Part shown: positions 20,016 through 32,654 of the stretch, one piece after another
Position numbering within the stretch: the first letter of the stretch is position 1
Layout of the letters: the number at the start of each line of letters is the position of its first letter
DNA from: Streptococcus mitis
GTDB taxonomy: Bacteria; Bacillota; Bacilli; Lactobacillales; Streptococcaceae
DNA: 64,000 nucleotides
Assembly: GCF_003943935.1 (NCBI RefSeq)
Contig: NZ_RJOB01000008.1
Span: 1 to 64,000, forward strand
Direction: 5' to 3'
Notes under the pieces: generated by a model
The model's database searches: none
The model's input: the letters and a program-made list of their open reading frames with translations, nothing else
Told to the model about the DNA's origin: nothing
Position numbers and translations under genes: made by a program

Positions 20016-20701
20016 AGTTCATTAACGACATAGTCAAAGAGGTTTTTATCTTTGGGGCGATTTTCAAAAAGAAATTCTGGGTGCCATTGGACACCGAGAA
20101 AGGCAACATCATCCGTACTCATGACAGCTTCAATGATACCATCTTTAGGATCATGAGCCGCAATCTTTAAATTTGGTGCTAAATCTTTGATACTCTGGTG
20201 GTGGAAGGAGTTGATATGGGAAATTTCTCCATAGATTTCTCGAAGAACAGTGTTTGGTTCTGTCACCAAGCGTTGGGTTGTGTACTCAGCAGAAGAATCC
20301 TGCCAGTGGTCTTCGATATCTTGATACAGAGTCCCACCCATAGCAACGTTAAAGAGTTGAGTACCACGACAGATAGAGAAAATTGGCTTTTTCTGTTTGA
20401 TAGCTTCCTTGATGAGGGCCAGTTCGAAGATATCTCTTTGAAGGTGGTAGTCATCGCTATCAATAGTTTTTGGTTCACCATAGAATTTTGGATCAACATT
20501 TTGCCCACCTGTTAAGATGAGCTTGTCAATCATACTGATATAGTGGCAGGCCATTTCTTGATCACCAATCGGTAGGATGATGGGAATCCCTCCAGCGTCT
20601 TTAACGCCTTCAACAAAGCCTTTTGCTGCGTAGCTCATCATGATGTCATCATCTGGATGAGTTTTTTCGTTTCCTGTAATCCCAATAACTGGTTTTTTCA
20701 T
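20012..20701 (-). CDS. Class I glutamine amidotransferase, peptidase C26 family
   Basis: 229-residue gamma-glutamyl hydrolase-like protein. The nucleophile cysteine is in [18 protein letters not shown], and the catalytic His-Glu pair is in [13 protein letters not shown]. The N-terminal [10 protein letters not shown] is typical of PuuD-type gamma-glutamyl-GABA hydrolases, but the substrate is not deducible. It starts 17 bp downstream of rex and is probably co-transcribed with it. Confidence 0.88.
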   Translation of the reverse strand: MKKPVIGITGNEKTHPDDDIMMSYAAKGFVEGVKDAGGIPIILPIGDQEMACHYISMIDKLILTGGQNVDPKFYGEPKTIDSDDYHLQRDIFELALIKEAIKQKKPIFSICRGTQLFNVAMGGTLYQDIEDHWQDSSAEYTTQRLVTEPNTVLREIYGEISHINSFHHQSIKDLAPNLKIAAHDPKDGIIEAVMSTDDVAFLGVQWHPEFLFENRPKDKNLFDYVVNEL

Positions 20702-20718
20702 AAAATGATTTTCGCTTT

Positions 20719-21360
20719 CTAATCCTCTTTTCGCATGAAATAGAGGAGGGTTTGGAGTTCACTTGTCAAATCGACGTACTGAACGACCACGTCTTTTGGT
20801 AAATGAAGATGAACTGGTGAAAAACTGAGAATTCCTTTCACGCCAGCATCCACCAAGAGATTAGCGACCTCTTGTGACTTGACGCTGGGAACGGTCAGGA
20901 TCGCAGTCTTGACATCAGCATCCTTGATTTTATCCTTGATTTGAGAAATTCCGTAAATGGGAATCCCGTCAGGAGTTTGGGTCCCGACTTCAGGATGGTC
21001 ATCTAGGTCAAAGGCCATGATGATTTTCATCTTGTTACGCTCGTGGAAGCGGTAGTGTAGCAGGGCATGCCCCATATTTCCAATACCAACCAGCATGACA
21101 TTGGTAATAGAGTTATCGTTGAGCAAATCGGCAAAAAACGTCATTAGTTTTTTGACATCATAGCCAAAACCACGACGACCTAGTTCACCAAAATAGGAAA
21201 AATCACGACGTACGGTCGCTGAATCAATACCGATAGCCTCTGCAATTTGTTTAGAGTTGGCACGTTCAATCTTTTCTGAATGAAATCTCTTAAAAATTCG
21301 ATAGTAGAGAGAGAGTCTTTTCGCTGTAGCTTTTGGAATAGCGGACTGTTTATCTTTCAC
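20719..21360 (-). CDS. rex: Redox-sensing transcriptional repressor Rex
   Basis: 213 residues. The N-terminal winged helix ([20 protein letters not shown], then GRRGFGYDV) is followed by a Rossmann domain with [18 protein letters not shown], which senses the NADH/NAD+ ratio. In streptococci Rex controls fermentation and redox genes. It is transcribed with the amidotransferase gene downstream. A partial Rex-like site lies in its upstream region. Confidence 0.95.
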   Translation of the reverse strand: MKDKQSAIPKATAKRLSLYYRIFKRFHSEKIERANSKQIAEAIGIDSATVRRDFSYFGELGRRGFGYDVKKLMTFFADLLNDNSITNVMLVGIGNMGHALLHYRFHERNKMKIIMAFDLDDHPEVGTQTPDGIPIYGISQIKDKIKDADVKTAILTVPSVKSQEVANLLVDAGVKGILSFSPVHLHLPKDVVVQYVDLTSELQTLLYFMRKED

Positions 21361-21399
21361 AAAATCACAACCTTTCTATTCTTCTATTTTATAGAAACA

Positions 21400-21417
21400 T
21401 TGTGAAAAAATCAACAA
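21400..21417 (-). promoter_or_regulatory. Possible Rex operator upstream of rex
   Basis: TTGTGAAAAAATCAACAA has one perfect half (TTGTGA) and a 4/6 match in the other relative to the remembered consensus TTGTGA-N6-TCACAA. The position before rex would fit autoregulation. Confidence 0.3.
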
Positions 21418-21427
21418 AAATAAGAAA

Positions 21428-21449
21428 AAACTAAGAAAAATCTTAGTTT
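21428..21449 (-). terminator. Terminator of the prs-desulfurase-DUF operon
   Basis: aactaaga and tcttagtt arms with an aaaa loop and a T-rich tail on the minus strand. The stop codon of the last gene lies in the stem. Confidence 0.7.
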
Positions 21450-21658
21450 TGATGTAAAAAATCTGCATGTGATAGAAAACGGTAGAGGTCTCCGACCAAC
21501 CCTTGATAAACTTCTTGTCCCTCAAAAGTCAAAGAAGTCACATAAAGTGTATCTGGTAAGGTCACACATCCTGACAAAGCCAGCATGAGAGTTTCATAAT
21601 CTTCATACTTGAGAGTACGCTCTACATGATAGCTGTCTTTATAGGTCAGTTCAAACAT
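21443..21658 (-). CDS. Small conserved protein, DUF4649-like
   Basis: 71 residues from the ATG at 21658 (MFELTYKDSYHVERTLKYED). A GTG twelve codons upstream would overlap the previous gene, and I judge it less likely. It resembles the small DUF4649 proteins found beside a DUF1831 gene and a cysteine desulfurase in streptococci. Function unknown. It is the last gene of the apparent operon prs, desulfurase, DUF1831, this gene. Confidence 0.72.
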   Translation of the reverse strand: MFELTYKDSYHVERTLKYEDYETLMLALSGCVTLPDTLYVTSLTFEGQEVYQGLVGDLYRFLSHADFLHQN

Positions 21659-21665
21659 ATAGGAC

Positions 21666-22013
21666 CTATCTTTCAGATTTTGTAAAGACACCACGTTCTA
21701 CTAAACTATCCATTAGAAAATAGAATTTTTCCTGATGAATGTGGTGGTCTTCTGATTTGAAAATATCAACCAGACGTAGCCCAAACTTGTCAGTGATATT
21801 GATTTTAGCACCTGTAAGTTCCTTGTTAATGATGATTTTGAGTTGGAAACCTTCACCACTGTTTGGCACTTTTTCAAGTAAGCGAGTCAGTTCATAGTTA
21901 CCAACCTTTGTCTCAAAAAAAGTATTGTCCTTGAGGGTGAATTTTTTAACAGAAGGGCTAAGAGTGTAGTCGTAACGACAATTTTTTAACTGAATGGTTT
22001 TTTCAAATGCCAT
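21666..22013 (-). CDS. DUF1831 family protein
   Basis: 115-residue cytosolic protein beginning MAFEKTIQLKNCRYDYTLSP, with no membrane segment. I recognise it as DUF1831-like. It follows the cysteine desulfurase by 4 bp, so the two are surely co-transcribed. This constant pairing suggests a link to sulfur transfer, but no activity is known to me. Confidence 0.75.
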   Translation of the reverse strand: MAFEKTIQLKNCRYDYTLSPSVKKFTLKDNTFFETKVGNYELTRLLEKVPNSGEGFQLKIIINKELTGAKINITDKFGLRLVDIFKSEDHHIHQEKFYFLMDSLVERGVFTKSER

Positions 22014-22017
22014 ATGG

Positions 22018-23133
22018 CTAACCTCCGATAATTTCTTTTAAGGTTTTTGCGAGGGTTTGTAGATTTTCAACAGTGTTTTGTGGAGACAAACTGATGCGAA
22101 CGGATTCTTTCAAACGTTCTGAATTTGCCCCGTACATGGCTTCAAGAACATGGCTGGATTGGACAATGCCAGCAGTGCAAGCTGAGCCAGTAGAGATTGA
22201 AATTCCAGCTAAATCTAGACGAAGGAGTAATAGGTCGTTTTTCTGGCCAGGAAATCCAATATTGAGCACATAAGGAAGATGGTGTTCTCCTCTATTCAGG
22301 TAATACTGAACTCCCTCAAGCTCAGAAAGAAAGGCGGTTTCTAGATTTTGTACATGTTGAAAATGTTCTTCTTGCTTTTCTAGGTCTTCTTTTAGGGCTG
22401 CAACCATACCCACGATGGCAGCTAGATTTTCAGTCCCTGCACGTTTTTTCTGTTCTTGGTCTCCGCCATGTAGATAGGAATCAAAGTCCATGCTAGAAGC
22501 GTAGAGAAAACCGATTCCCTTAGGACCATGGAACTTGTGGGCAGAAGCAGTGAGAAAATCAATGCCCAATTCTTCTGGATGAATAGGGATTTTTCCAATA
22601 GCCTGAACTGCATCGACATGATAGGCAGCAGAGTGTTGCTTAAGTATTTGGCCAATTTCAGCAATGGGCAGTAGGTTTCCAGTCTCATTATTGGCAAACA
22701 TGGTAGAGACTAAAATCGTATCGTCACGTAAGGCCTCTTGAATTTGCTGGGCGGTGATTTCTTGATTTTCTGGATGGATAATGGTTGCTTCAAAACCGAA
22801 GTGTTGAACCAAGTAATCAATGGTTTCAAGGACGGCATGGTGCTCAATGGCAGTTGTGATGATATGTTTTCCTCGTTCTTGGTGACGAAGGCAGTAGCCA
22901 ATGATAGCAGTATTGTTGCCCTCAGTCCCACCAGAAGTGAAAAAGATATGTTGAGGTTTTGTCCCCAATAACTGGGCGAGTTCCTGACGTGCTTCTCGCA
23001 AAAGCTTGCCAGCTTGACGACCATGCCCATGAATACTAGAAGGATTTCCATAGGTTTCTTGAATAACCTCGGTCATAGCTGAAATAGCAACTGCTGACAT
23101 GGGAGTCGTTGCAGCATTGTCCAAATAAATCAA
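22018..23133 (-). CDS. Cysteine desulfurase (NifS/IscS class)
   Basis: PLP enzyme that removes sulfur from cysteine as a persulfide. 371 residues. The start is MIYLDNAATTPMSAVAI, the PLP lysine is in LTASAHKFHGPKGIGFLY, and the mobile catalytic cysteine is in STGSACTAGIVQSSHVL. It belongs to the IscS-like group (short active loop), not the SufS type. It starts 9 bp after prs. The sulfur acceptor is unknown; tRNA thiolation or thiamine synthesis are possible. Confidence 0.92.
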   Translation of the reverse strand: MIYLDNAATTPMSAVAISAMTEVIQETYGNPSSIHGHGRQAGKLLREARQELAQLLGTKPQHIFFTSGGTEGNNTAIIGYCLRHQERGKHIITTAIEHHAVLETIDYLVQHFGFEATIIHPENQEITAQQIQEALRDDTILVSTMFANNETGNLLPIAEIGQILKQHSAAYHVDAVQAIGKIPIHPEELGIDFLTASAHKFHGPKGIGFLYASSMDFDSYLHGGDQEQKKRAGTENLAAIVGMVAALKEDLEKQEEHFQHVQNLETAFLSELEGVQYYLNRGEHHLPYVLNIGFPGQKNDLLLLRLDLAGISISTGSACTAGIVQSSHVLEAMYGANSERLKESVRISLSPQNTVENLQTLAKTLKEIIGG

Positions 23134-23142
23134 AGAATCACC

Positions 23143-24102
23143 TTATTTCTTTTTGTTGTAAGCAAAGAGTGGGCTGACTGGTTTTCTTTCGTGGATACGT
23201 ACGATAGCGTCACCAATTAACTCACTAGCAGTGATGTAGCATACGTTTTTAGGAGTTTTTTCTTTTGTTGCTACTGAATCAGTCACAAGAATTTCTTTAA
23301 TACTAGTATTGTCAAGAAGTTCAGCAGCTCCTTCGACGAAGAGACCGTGACTAGAGACAGCATAAATTTCTGTAGCCCCTTCACGTTCAACGATTTTAGC
23401 AGCTTCAGAGAAGGTACGTCCAGTATTTAAAATATCATCAATCAAGATGGCTTTTTTACCTTCAACATCACCAATGATATAACCTTCGTTGCGAGTTGCA
23501 TCGTCTTGAGGGTAATCGATAATGGCGATAGGAGCATCAAGATACTCAGCCAAGCTACGAGCGCGTTTGACACCTGAATTTTTAGGGCTGACGACAACAA
23601 CATCTGATCCAAGTAGTCCCTTATCGCAGTAATGTTTTGCAAATAGGGGAACTGTGAAGAGGTTATCGACAGGGATATCAAAGAAGCCTTGAACCTGAAC
23701 AGCATGCAAATCAAGAGTAAGGATACGGTCAACACCAGCTTTAACCAGCATATTGGCAACTAGTTTAGCTGTAAGTGGCTCACGTGGTGAAGCAATGCGG
23801 TCTTGACGTGCATAGCCAAAATATGGAAGAACAACGTTGATACTGTGGGCACTTGCACGCACACAAGCATCGACCATGATTAGTAATTCCATTAGGTGGT
23901 TGTTAACAGGGAAACTTGTTGATTGGATGATGTAAACATCATAACCACGGACACTTTCTTCGATATTGACTTGGATTTCTCCGTCTGAAAATTGACGTGA
24001 TGACAGTTTTCCAAGTGGGACACCAACAGCTTGAGCAATTTTTTGTGCAATCTCTTGGTTAGAGTTGAGTGCGAAAAGTTTCATATTTTTTCTATCTGAC
24101 AT
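23143..24102 (-). CDS. prs: Ribose-phosphate pyrophosphokinase
   Basis: Makes PRPP from ribose 5-phosphate and ATP. 319 residues of class I. The ATP flexible loop is [20 protein letters not shown], and the PRPP-binding site is [37 protein letters not shown] is the regulatory/subunit-interface segment. It is the first gene of a four-gene minus-strand operon. A strong hairpin lies in its leader. Confidence 0.96.
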   Translation of the reverse strand: MSDRKNMKLFALNSNQEIAQKIAQAVGVPLGKLSSRQFSDGEIQVNIEESVRGYDVYIIQSTSFPVNNHLMELLIMVDACVRASAHSINVVLPYFGYARQDRIASPREPLTAKLVANMLVKAGVDRILTLDLHAVQVQGFFDIPVDNLFTVPLFAKHYCDKGLLGSDVVVVSPKNSGVKRARSLAEYLDAPIAIIDYPQDDATRNEGYIIGDVEGKKAILIDDILNTGRTFSEAAKIVEREGATEIYAVSSHGLFVEGAAELLDNTSIKEILVTDSVATKEKTPKNVCYITASELIGDAIVRIHERKPVSPLFAYNKKK

Positions 24103-24128
24103 TATAGACCGTCCTCTGTAAACTTCAT

Positions 24129-24170
24129 AAATCCTAGTTATATATGTTTTGCATATATGAACTGGGATTT
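24129..24170 (-). promoter_or_regulatory. Long hairpin in the prs leader
   Basis: AAATCC(T/C)AGTT(C)ATATATG arms pair over about 18 bp with a short loop, between the CYTH gene and prs. No T-run follows on the prs strand, so it is not a normal terminator. Confidence 0.5.
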
Positions 24171-24214
24171 GTGTATTTTTATCTCTTCTATTTTACCAAA
24201 AAATGGAGATTATT

Positions 24215-24784
24215 TCAGCTATTTTTCATGCTTTTGACAAATCGAACTAATTTTGAGGGAGCTTTTTGGTAGGAAATTTGATTTTTCTCTAAAAATTGTT
24301 GGAAATCCTGTCTGCCTTGCTCATGATCGTCCACTTCAAGCTCTAATTCGTAGTCTGTCATATCAAAGTATTGACTTTCATCCAGTGCCATGAGACCAAT
24401 ATCTGTTTTCATTTCATAGCGAAGCGTTGTTAGACAACCAAGGACCTGCCATTTCTTGTTTTGTATACCATGTTTAACCAATTCATCAAGAACCAGCCCC
24501 TGAGGAAGTTCTTCCTTGCTCAGATAGTTCTCAGCATCTTTTAGTTGTAATTTTTGATTGTATTCCATGTTTCCAACACTTTGCGGGACTTTGAGTGTCA
24601 ATTCCGCCCAGTCTTCAAAGGTTCGAATGCGCATAGCAACTTTCTTTTCTCGCAGTTCAAAATCAGGCGTGTCGATGTAGTAATTTTTTTGAAGAACAGG
24701 AGAGACACCTGTGAATTGGTCTTTTAGACGATTATATTCATCTTTTTTCAATAGTGTTTTCAATTCAATTTCTAAATGTTTCAA
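24215..24784 (-). CDS. CYTH domain phosphatase-like protein
   Basis: 189 residues starting at TTG 24784 (read as M-KHLEIELKTLL), because aaggt lies eight bases upstream and the CYTH signature ExExK begins there (HLEIELKTL). The frame is open 39 codons further, but that stretch covers the promoter of the divergent relQ gene. The family's acidic and basic tunnel residues are visible in MRIRTFEDWAELTLKVPQ and TDYELELEVDDHE. CYTH proteins cleave inorganic triphosphate or thiamine triphosphate; the substrate here is unknown. It is divergent from the alarmone synthase gene. Confidence 0.85.
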   Translation of the reverse strand: MKHLEIELKTLLKKDEYNRLKDQFTGVSPVLQKNYYIDTPDFELREKKVAMRIRTFEDWAELTLKVPQSVGNMEYNQKLQLKDAENYLSKEELPQGLVLDELVKHGIQNKKWQVLGCLTTLRYEMKTDIGLMALDESQYFDMTDYELELEVDDHEQGRQDFQQFLEKNQISYQKAPSKLVRFVKSMKNS

Positions 24785-24821
24785 TTTTCTTACCTTTTCT
24801 TTATCGTTGAAAGCGGATTTA

Positions 24822-24830
24822 TGGTATAAT
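24822..24830 (+). promoter_or_regulatory. Extended -10 promoter of relQ-nadK-rlu operon
   Basis: TGGTATAAT, with TTGAAA (24807-24812) too close to be a standard -35. It lies 82 bp before the relQ start. Confidence 0.6.
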
Positions 24831-24911
24831 AGCTTTGTATTTATTGTATATAAATCTGGAGAAAAAATCAAAGATATTTTTGAAGGATAATATGAGAACA
24901 AGGGAGAATAT

Positions 24912-25583
24912 ATGACCTTAGAATGGGAAGAATTTCTAGATCCTTACATTCAAGCTGTTGGTGAGTTAAAGATTAAACTTCGCGGTATTCGTAAGCAATA
25001 TCGTAAGCAAAATAAGCATTCTCCGATTGAGTTTGTGACTGGTCGAGTCAAGCCAATTGAAAGTATCAAGGAAAAAATGGCTCGACGCGGTATTACTTAT
25101 GCGACCTTAGAACACGATTTACAGGATATTGCTGGTTTGCGTGTGATGGTCCAGTTTGTAGATGATGTCCAAGAAGTTGTGGCTATTTTGCGCAAGCGTC
25201 AGGATATGCGGATCATACAGGAGCGAGATTACATTACTCATCGAAAAGCATCAGGATACCGTTCCTATCACGTGGTAGTAGAATATACGGTTGATACTAT
25301 CAATGGAGCCAAGACAATTTTGGCAGAAATTCAAATTCGTACTTTGGCCATGAATTTCTGGGCAACGATAGAACATTCTCTCAACTACAAGTACCAAGGG
25401 GATTTCCCAGAGGAGATTAAGAAGCGACTGGAAATTACATCCAAGATTGCCCATCAGTTGGATGAAGAAATGGGTAAAATTCGTGATGATATCCAGGAAG
25501 CCCAGGCTCTTTTTGATCCTTTGAGTAGAAAATTAAATGACGGTGTAGGAAATAGTGACGATACAGATGAAGAATACAGGTAA
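24912..25583 (+). CDS. relQ: Small alarmone synthetase RelQ (GTP pyrophosphokinase)
   Basis: 223-residue single-domain (p)ppGpp synthetase without hydrolase or TGS domains. The RelA/SpoT synthetase core shows [41 protein letters not shown] and [20 protein letters not shown]. The C-terminal helix is the type that forms tetramers in RelQ. It overlaps the 5' end of nadK by 17 bp, and the rlu gene follows, so the operon links stringent signalling, NADP supply and RNA modification. Confidence 0.94.
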   Translation: MTLEWEEFLDPYIQAVGELKIKLRGIRKQYRKQNKHSPIEFVTGRVKPIESIKEKMARRGITYATLEHDLQDIAGLRVMVQFVDDVQEVVAILRKRQDMRIIQERDYITHRKASGYRSYHVVVEYTVDTINGAKTILAEIQIRTLAMNFWATIEHSLNYKYQGDFPEEIKKRLEITSKIAHQLDEEMGKIRDDIQEAQALFDPLSRKLNDGVGNSDDTDEEYR

Positions 25584-26385
25584 ACGAATTGATCTGATAG
25601 CTAATAGAAAACCGCAGAGTCAAAGGGTTTTGTATGAATTGCGAGATTGTTTGAAGAGAAATCAGTTTATACTCAATGATACCAATCCGGACATTGTCAT
25701 CTCCATTGGTGGGGATGGTATGCTCTTGTCGGCTTTTCATAAGTACGAAAATCAACTTGATAAGGTACGCTTTATCGGTGTTCACACTGGTCATTTGGGC
25801 TTCTATACGGACTATCGTGATTTTGAATTGGACAAGCTAGTGACTAATTTGCAGCTAGATACAGGAGCAAGAGTCTCTTACCCAGTTCTGAATGTGAAGA
25901 TCTTTCTTGAAAATGGTGAAGTGAAGATTTTTAGAGCATTGAATGAAGCCAGCATCCGCAGATCTGATCGAACTATGGTGGCAGATGTTGTGATCAACGG
26001 TGTTCCTTTTGAACGCTTTCGTGGAGATGGGCTAACAGTTTCGACACCGACTGGTAGTACAGCCTATAACAAGTCGCTTGGTGGAGCTGTTTTACATCCT
26101 ACCATTGAAGCTCTTCAGTTGACGGAAATTGCCAGCCTTAATAATCGTGTCTATCGAACGCTGGGCTCTTCCATTATTGTTCCTAAGAAGGATAAGATTG
26201 AACTCATTCCAACGAGAAACGATTACCATACCATTTCGGTGGATAATAGTGTGTATTCTTTCCGCAATATCGAGCGAATCGAGTATCAAATTGATCATCA
26301 TAAGATTCATTTTGTCGCTACACCGAGTCACACTAGTTTCTGGAATCGTGTTAAGGATGCTTTCATCGGCGAGGTGGACGAATGA
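25567..26385 (+). CDS. nadK: NAD kinase
   Basis: Phosphorylates NAD to NADP. 272 residues from the ATG at 25567 ([18 protein letters not shown]); a GTG four codons earlier is possible. The nucleotide motif [14 protein letters not shown] and the glycine-rich [15 protein letters not shown] are both intact, and the NE/D motif is in [10 protein letters not shown]. It overlaps relQ at its start and the pseudouridine synthase at its end (ATGA). Confidence 0.95.
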   Translation: MKNTGKRIDLIANRKPQSQRVLYELRDCLKRNQFILNDTNPDIVISIGGDGMLLSAFHKYENQLDKVRFIGVHTGHLGFYTDYRDFELDKLVTNLQLDTGARVSYPVLNVKIFLENGEVKIFRALNEASIRRSDRTMVADVVINGVPFERFRGDGLTVSTPTGSTAYNKSLGGAVLHPTIEALQLTEIASLNNRVYRTLGSSIIVPKKDKIELIPTRNDYHTISVDNSVYSFRNIERIEYQIDHHKIHFVATPSHTSFWNRVKDAFIGEVDE

Positions 26386-27278
26386 GGTTTGAATTTATCG
26401 CAGATGAGCATGTCAAGGTTAAGACCTTTTTGAAAAAGCACGAGGTTTCTAAGGGACTGCTAGCTAAGATTAAGTTTCGAGGCGGAGCTATTCTGGTCAA
26501 TGATCAACCACAAAATGCGACGTATCTATTGGATATTGGAGATCGTGTTACCATTGATATTCCCGCTGAGGAAGGTTTTGAAACCTTGGAGGCTATCGAG
26601 AGACCATTAGATATTCTTTATGAGGATGACCATTTTCTAGTCTTAAATAAACCCTATGGAGTGGCTTCTATTCCTAGTGTCAATCACTCTAATACCATTG
26701 CCAATTTTATCAAGGGTTACTATGTCAAGCAAAATTATGAAAATCAGCAGGTTCACATTGTGACCCGACTTGATAGGGACACTTCTGGCTTGATGCTTTT
26801 TGCCAAGCACGGTTATGCCCATGCACGATTGGACAAGCAGTTGCAGAAGAAATCTATCGAGAAACGCTACTTTGCTTTGGTTAAAGGTGATGGACACTTG
26901 GAGCCAGAGGGCGAAATTATTGCCCCGATTGCGCGTGATGAAGATTCCATTATCACTAGACGGGTAGCTAAAGGTGGAAAGTATGCCCATACTTCCTACA
27001 AGATTGTAGCTTCTTATGGGAATATTCACTTGGTTGACATTCGCCTGCATACTGGACGTACCCACCAAATCCGAGTCCACTTTTCTTATATTGGTTTTCC
27101 TTTGTTGGGAGATGACTTGTATGGAGGTAGTCTGGACGACGGCATCCAACGTCAGGCACTGCATTGTCATTACCTATCCTTTTATCATCCTTTTCTAGAG
27201 CAAGACTTGCAGTTAGAAAGTCCCTTGCCGGATGATTTTAGCAACCTAATTACCCAGTTATCAACTAATACTCTATAA
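26382..27278 (+). CDS. RluD-family 23S rRNA pseudouridine synthase
   Basis: 298 residues. A short S4-like N-terminal domain ([19 protein letters not shown]) precedes the catalytic domain with [17 protein letters not shown], whose aspartate is the nucleophile. [19 protein letters not shown] is the conserved family block. The exact target uridine cannot be told from sequence. The start overlaps the nadK stop in ATGA, so translation is coupled. Confidence 0.92.
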   Translation: MRFEFIADEHVKVKTFLKKHEVSKGLLAKIKFRGGAILVNDQPQNATYLLDIGDRVTIDIPAEEGFETLEAIERPLDILYEDDHFLVLNKPYGVASIPSVNHSNTIANFIKGYYVKQNYENQQVHIVTRLDRDTSGLMLFAKHGYAHARLDKQLQKKSIEKRYFALVKGDGHLEPEGEIIAPIARDEDSIITRRVAKGGKYAHTSYKIVASYGNIHLVDIRLHTGRTHQIRVHFSYIGFPLLGDDLYGGSLDDGIQRQALHCHYLSFYHPFLEQDLQLESPLPDDFSNLITQLSTNTL

Positions 27279-27322
27279 TATAGTAATTCAGAGTATAATT
27301 TATTTTTTAAAGGAGAAAACTC

Positions 27323-28297
27323 ATGGAAGTTTTTGAAAGTCTCAAAGCCAACCTTGTTGGTAAAAATGCTCGTATCGTTCTCCCTGAAGGGGAAGAGCCT
27401 CGTATTCTTCAAGCGACTAAACGCTTGGTAAAAGAAACAGAAGTAATTCCTGTTTTGCTGGGAAATCCTGAAAAAATTAAAATTTATCTTGAAATTGAAG
27501 GAATCGAGGATGGTTATGAAGTCATAGACCCACAACACTACGATAAATTTGAAGAAATGGTTGCTGCTTTAGTGGAGCGTCGCAAGGGTAAAATGACTGA
27601 AGAAGAAGCACGCAAGGTTTTGGTTGAAGATGTTAACTATTTTGGTGTTATGTTGGTGTACTTGGGCTTGGTTGATGGAATGGTATCTGGAGCAATTCAC
27701 TCAACAGCTTCAACAGTTCGCCCAGCTCTTCAGATCATCAAAACTCGTCCAAATGTAACGCGTACTTCAGGTGCCTTCCTCATGGTTCGTGGTACGGAAC
27801 GTTACCTATTTGGAGACTGTGCTATCAACATTAATCCTGATGCAGAAGCATTGGCTGAAATTGCCATCAACTCAGCAATCACAGCTAAGATGTTTGGCAT
27901 CGAACCTAAAATTGCTATGCTAAGCTATTCTACTAAAGGTTCAGGGTTTGGTGAAAGCGTTGACAAGGTCGTTGAAGCTACTAAAATTGCTCACGACTTG
28001 CGTCCTGACCTTGAAATCGATGGTGAGTTGCAATTTGATGCGGCCTTTGTTCCAGAAACTGCAGCATTGAAAGCTCCTGGAAGTACAGTAGCTGGTCAAG
28101 CAAATGTCTTCATCTTCCCAGGTATCGAGGCAGGAAATATTGGTTATAAGATGGCCGAACGTCTTGGTGGCTTTGCGGCAGTAGGACCTGTTTTGCAAGG
28201 TTTGAACAAGCCAGTTAACGACCTTTCTCGTGGATGTAATGCAGATGATGTGTACAAGTTGACCCTTATCACAGCAGCTCAAGCAGTTCATCAATAA
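27323..28297 (+). CDS. pta: Phosphate acetyltransferase
   Basis: Converts acetyl-CoA and phosphate to acetyl phosphate in the Pta-AckA pathway. 324 residues with only the catalytic PTA_PTB domain. Characteristic blocks: RIVLPEGEEPRILQATKRL, GMVSGAIHSTASTVRPALQI, AMLSYSTKGSGFG and VFIFPGIEAGNIGYKM. A strong Shine-Dalgarno (aaaggag) precedes it. The MITE-like repeat begins 37 bp after the stop, at the border of the glycan island. Confidence 0.96.
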   Translation: MEVFESLKANLVGKNARIVLPEGEEPRILQATKRLVKETEVIPVLLGNPEKIKIYLEIEGIEDGYEVIDPQHYDKFEEMVAALVERRKGKMTEEEARKVLVEDVNYFGVMLVYLGLVDGMVSGAIHSTASTVRPALQIIKTRPNVTRTSGAFLMVRGTERYLFGDCAININPDAEALAEIAINSAITAKMFGIEPKIAMLSYSTKGSGFGESVDKVVEATKIAHDLRPDLEIDGELQFDAAFVPETAALKAPGSTVAGQANVFIFPGIEAGNIGYKMAERLGGFAAVGPVLQGLNKPVNDLSRGCNADDVYKLTLITAAQAVHQ

Positions 28298-28334
28298 AGA
28301 GAAGTTGTACTAAATAATTCGTATTTATAATTAA

Positions 28335-28502
28335 AAAACGAGTCTGGGATAAAAAGATTTTGATTTTAGAAATTCTTTATTATAAAATTTAAAAATCGAT
28401 ATATTAGAAAAAAAGCGAACAAGACAGAAATCTGAGTGTCAGATAACTCGTTTTGTTCGCTTTTTATATTTAAGGTTAGACTTTTGTCCCAGACTCGCTT
28501 TA
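28335..28502. mobile_element. MITE-like repeat with terminal inverted repeats (RUP-like?)
   Basis: About 167 bp with matching ends: aaaacgagtctgggataaaa on the left and the inverse of cttttgtcccagactcgctt on the right. An inner inverted repeat aaaaagcgaacaa (about 28410-28422) pairs with ttttgttcgcttttt (28451-28465). It carries no coding capacity. The format suits a non-autonomous element mobilised by an IS630-type transposase, such as RUP. The family name is from memory and unverified. Confidence 0.65.
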
Positions 28503-28672
28503 TTATGAAAAATGTTTATTAGATCTTATACTCGTATCGGATGTTATCATTTAGACTTTGTTTTGATGTGGACTATGATTGAAACTAGTTTCAAATAATT
28601 TAGAACTTTTAACTATTTTTGAAAGTAGAATCTATTGTCTATTGTGAAGTCTAAAACTGAAAATATTTATTA

Positions 28673-28711
28673 TATAATAAGGTTAAGATAAAATATGAAA
28701 GGAGTAAAATG
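28673..28711 (+). promoter_or_regulatory. Promoter-like element and strong ribosome site ahead of nanA
   Basis: A TATAAT at 28673-28678 is followed by gaaaggag and an ATG at 28709. Upstream (28503-28670) the sequence is AT-rich with no gene. Confidence 0.45.
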
Positions 28712-28768
28712 TCTTCCATGACGTATTGTAAAGTTGAACTTTACGCTATGCAAGATTGTTTAAATTAA
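28709..28768 (+). CDS. Putative 19-residue leader peptide upstream of nanA
   Basis: ATG at 28709 with a good ribosome site (ggag four bases upstream) opens a short frame: MSSMTYCKVELYAMQDCLN, then TAA. It lies between the promoter-like element and nanA. Whether it is translated is unknown. It could be a leader peptide or a remnant of a larger gene. Confidence 0.35.
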   Translation: MSSMTYCKVELYAMQDCLN

Positions 28769-28849
28769 AAATAATGGAAATTCCCATTAAATAGTTTAGT
28801 TTCTTTTGGAATTGCCTAGTCCTAGTGGCTAAAAATTTTAAGTCAAAAA

Positions 28850-28863
28850 GAAAGCGCTTTACC
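28850..28863 (+). promoter_or_regulatory. Candidate cre (CcpA) site before nanA
   Basis: GAAAGCGCTTTACC contains the perfect palindrome AAAGCGCTTT and lies 25 bp before the nanA start. It resembles cre, although it lacks the full WTGNAANCG half. Confidence 0.6.
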
Positions 28864-28866
28864 TAA

Positions 28867-32220
<3,354 letters not shown>

Positions 32221-32252
32221 TAGAGAAGTTGAGAACTTAAATTTTAAAAAAT

Positions 32253-32344
32253 AAAAAGAGGTAATGGAAATAAAATTAGGTACCGACTTTTAAAGGTTAG
32301 ATTTTTTCTGTCTAATCTTTTAGGTATACATCCTACCTCTTTTT
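32253..32344. terminator. 92-bp dyad between nanA and the fucosidase gene
   Basis: AAAAAGAGGTA (32253-32263) pairs perfectly with TACCTCTTTTT (32334-32344), enclosing an inner hairpin (aaaggttaga/tctaatcttt, 32292-32320). The 3' T-run makes it a likely nanA terminator, but its length and outer repeat also suggest a small repeat element. The rest up to 32650 is AT-rich promoter region with no gene. Confidence 0.6.
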
Positions 32345-32508
32345 ATATTAATGGAACTTTATACTCATCTGTCCTTAGCCATAGAATGTCATAAAAACAT
32401 GAAGTAAAAAAGTAGTAAAAATAATAAAAAACTTTGTTTTTTTTATTATAATATAGTATACTTATTATAACGAAAACGGCTGATGGAAGCATTATTTTAT
32501 CCAAAAGA

Positions 32509-32523
32509 ATGTAAGCGATTTCT
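32509..32523 (+). promoter_or_regulatory. Candidate cre (CcpA) site before the fucosidase gene
   Basis: ATGTAAGCGATTTCT matches the consensus WTGNAANCGNWNNCW at every fixed position, 132 bp before the start codon. Confidence 0.65.
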
Positions 32524-32654
32524 CGGTGCTTGTAATGGTCTAAATAAAGAATTTATTGGAAGGGGTTTTTGAATAGTACATAAAAATAACAATGTTACCA
32601 GTTAAAGCTGGGCTCGGGCAGTAGCTGACTGCTCTAGAAGATTAGGAGTATTTG

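Noticed and set aside
24785-24901. 39-residue N-terminal extension of the CYTH protein
   Set aside because: It would overlap the relQ promoter. The TTG at 24784 has a ribosome site and starts exactly at the CYTH motif.
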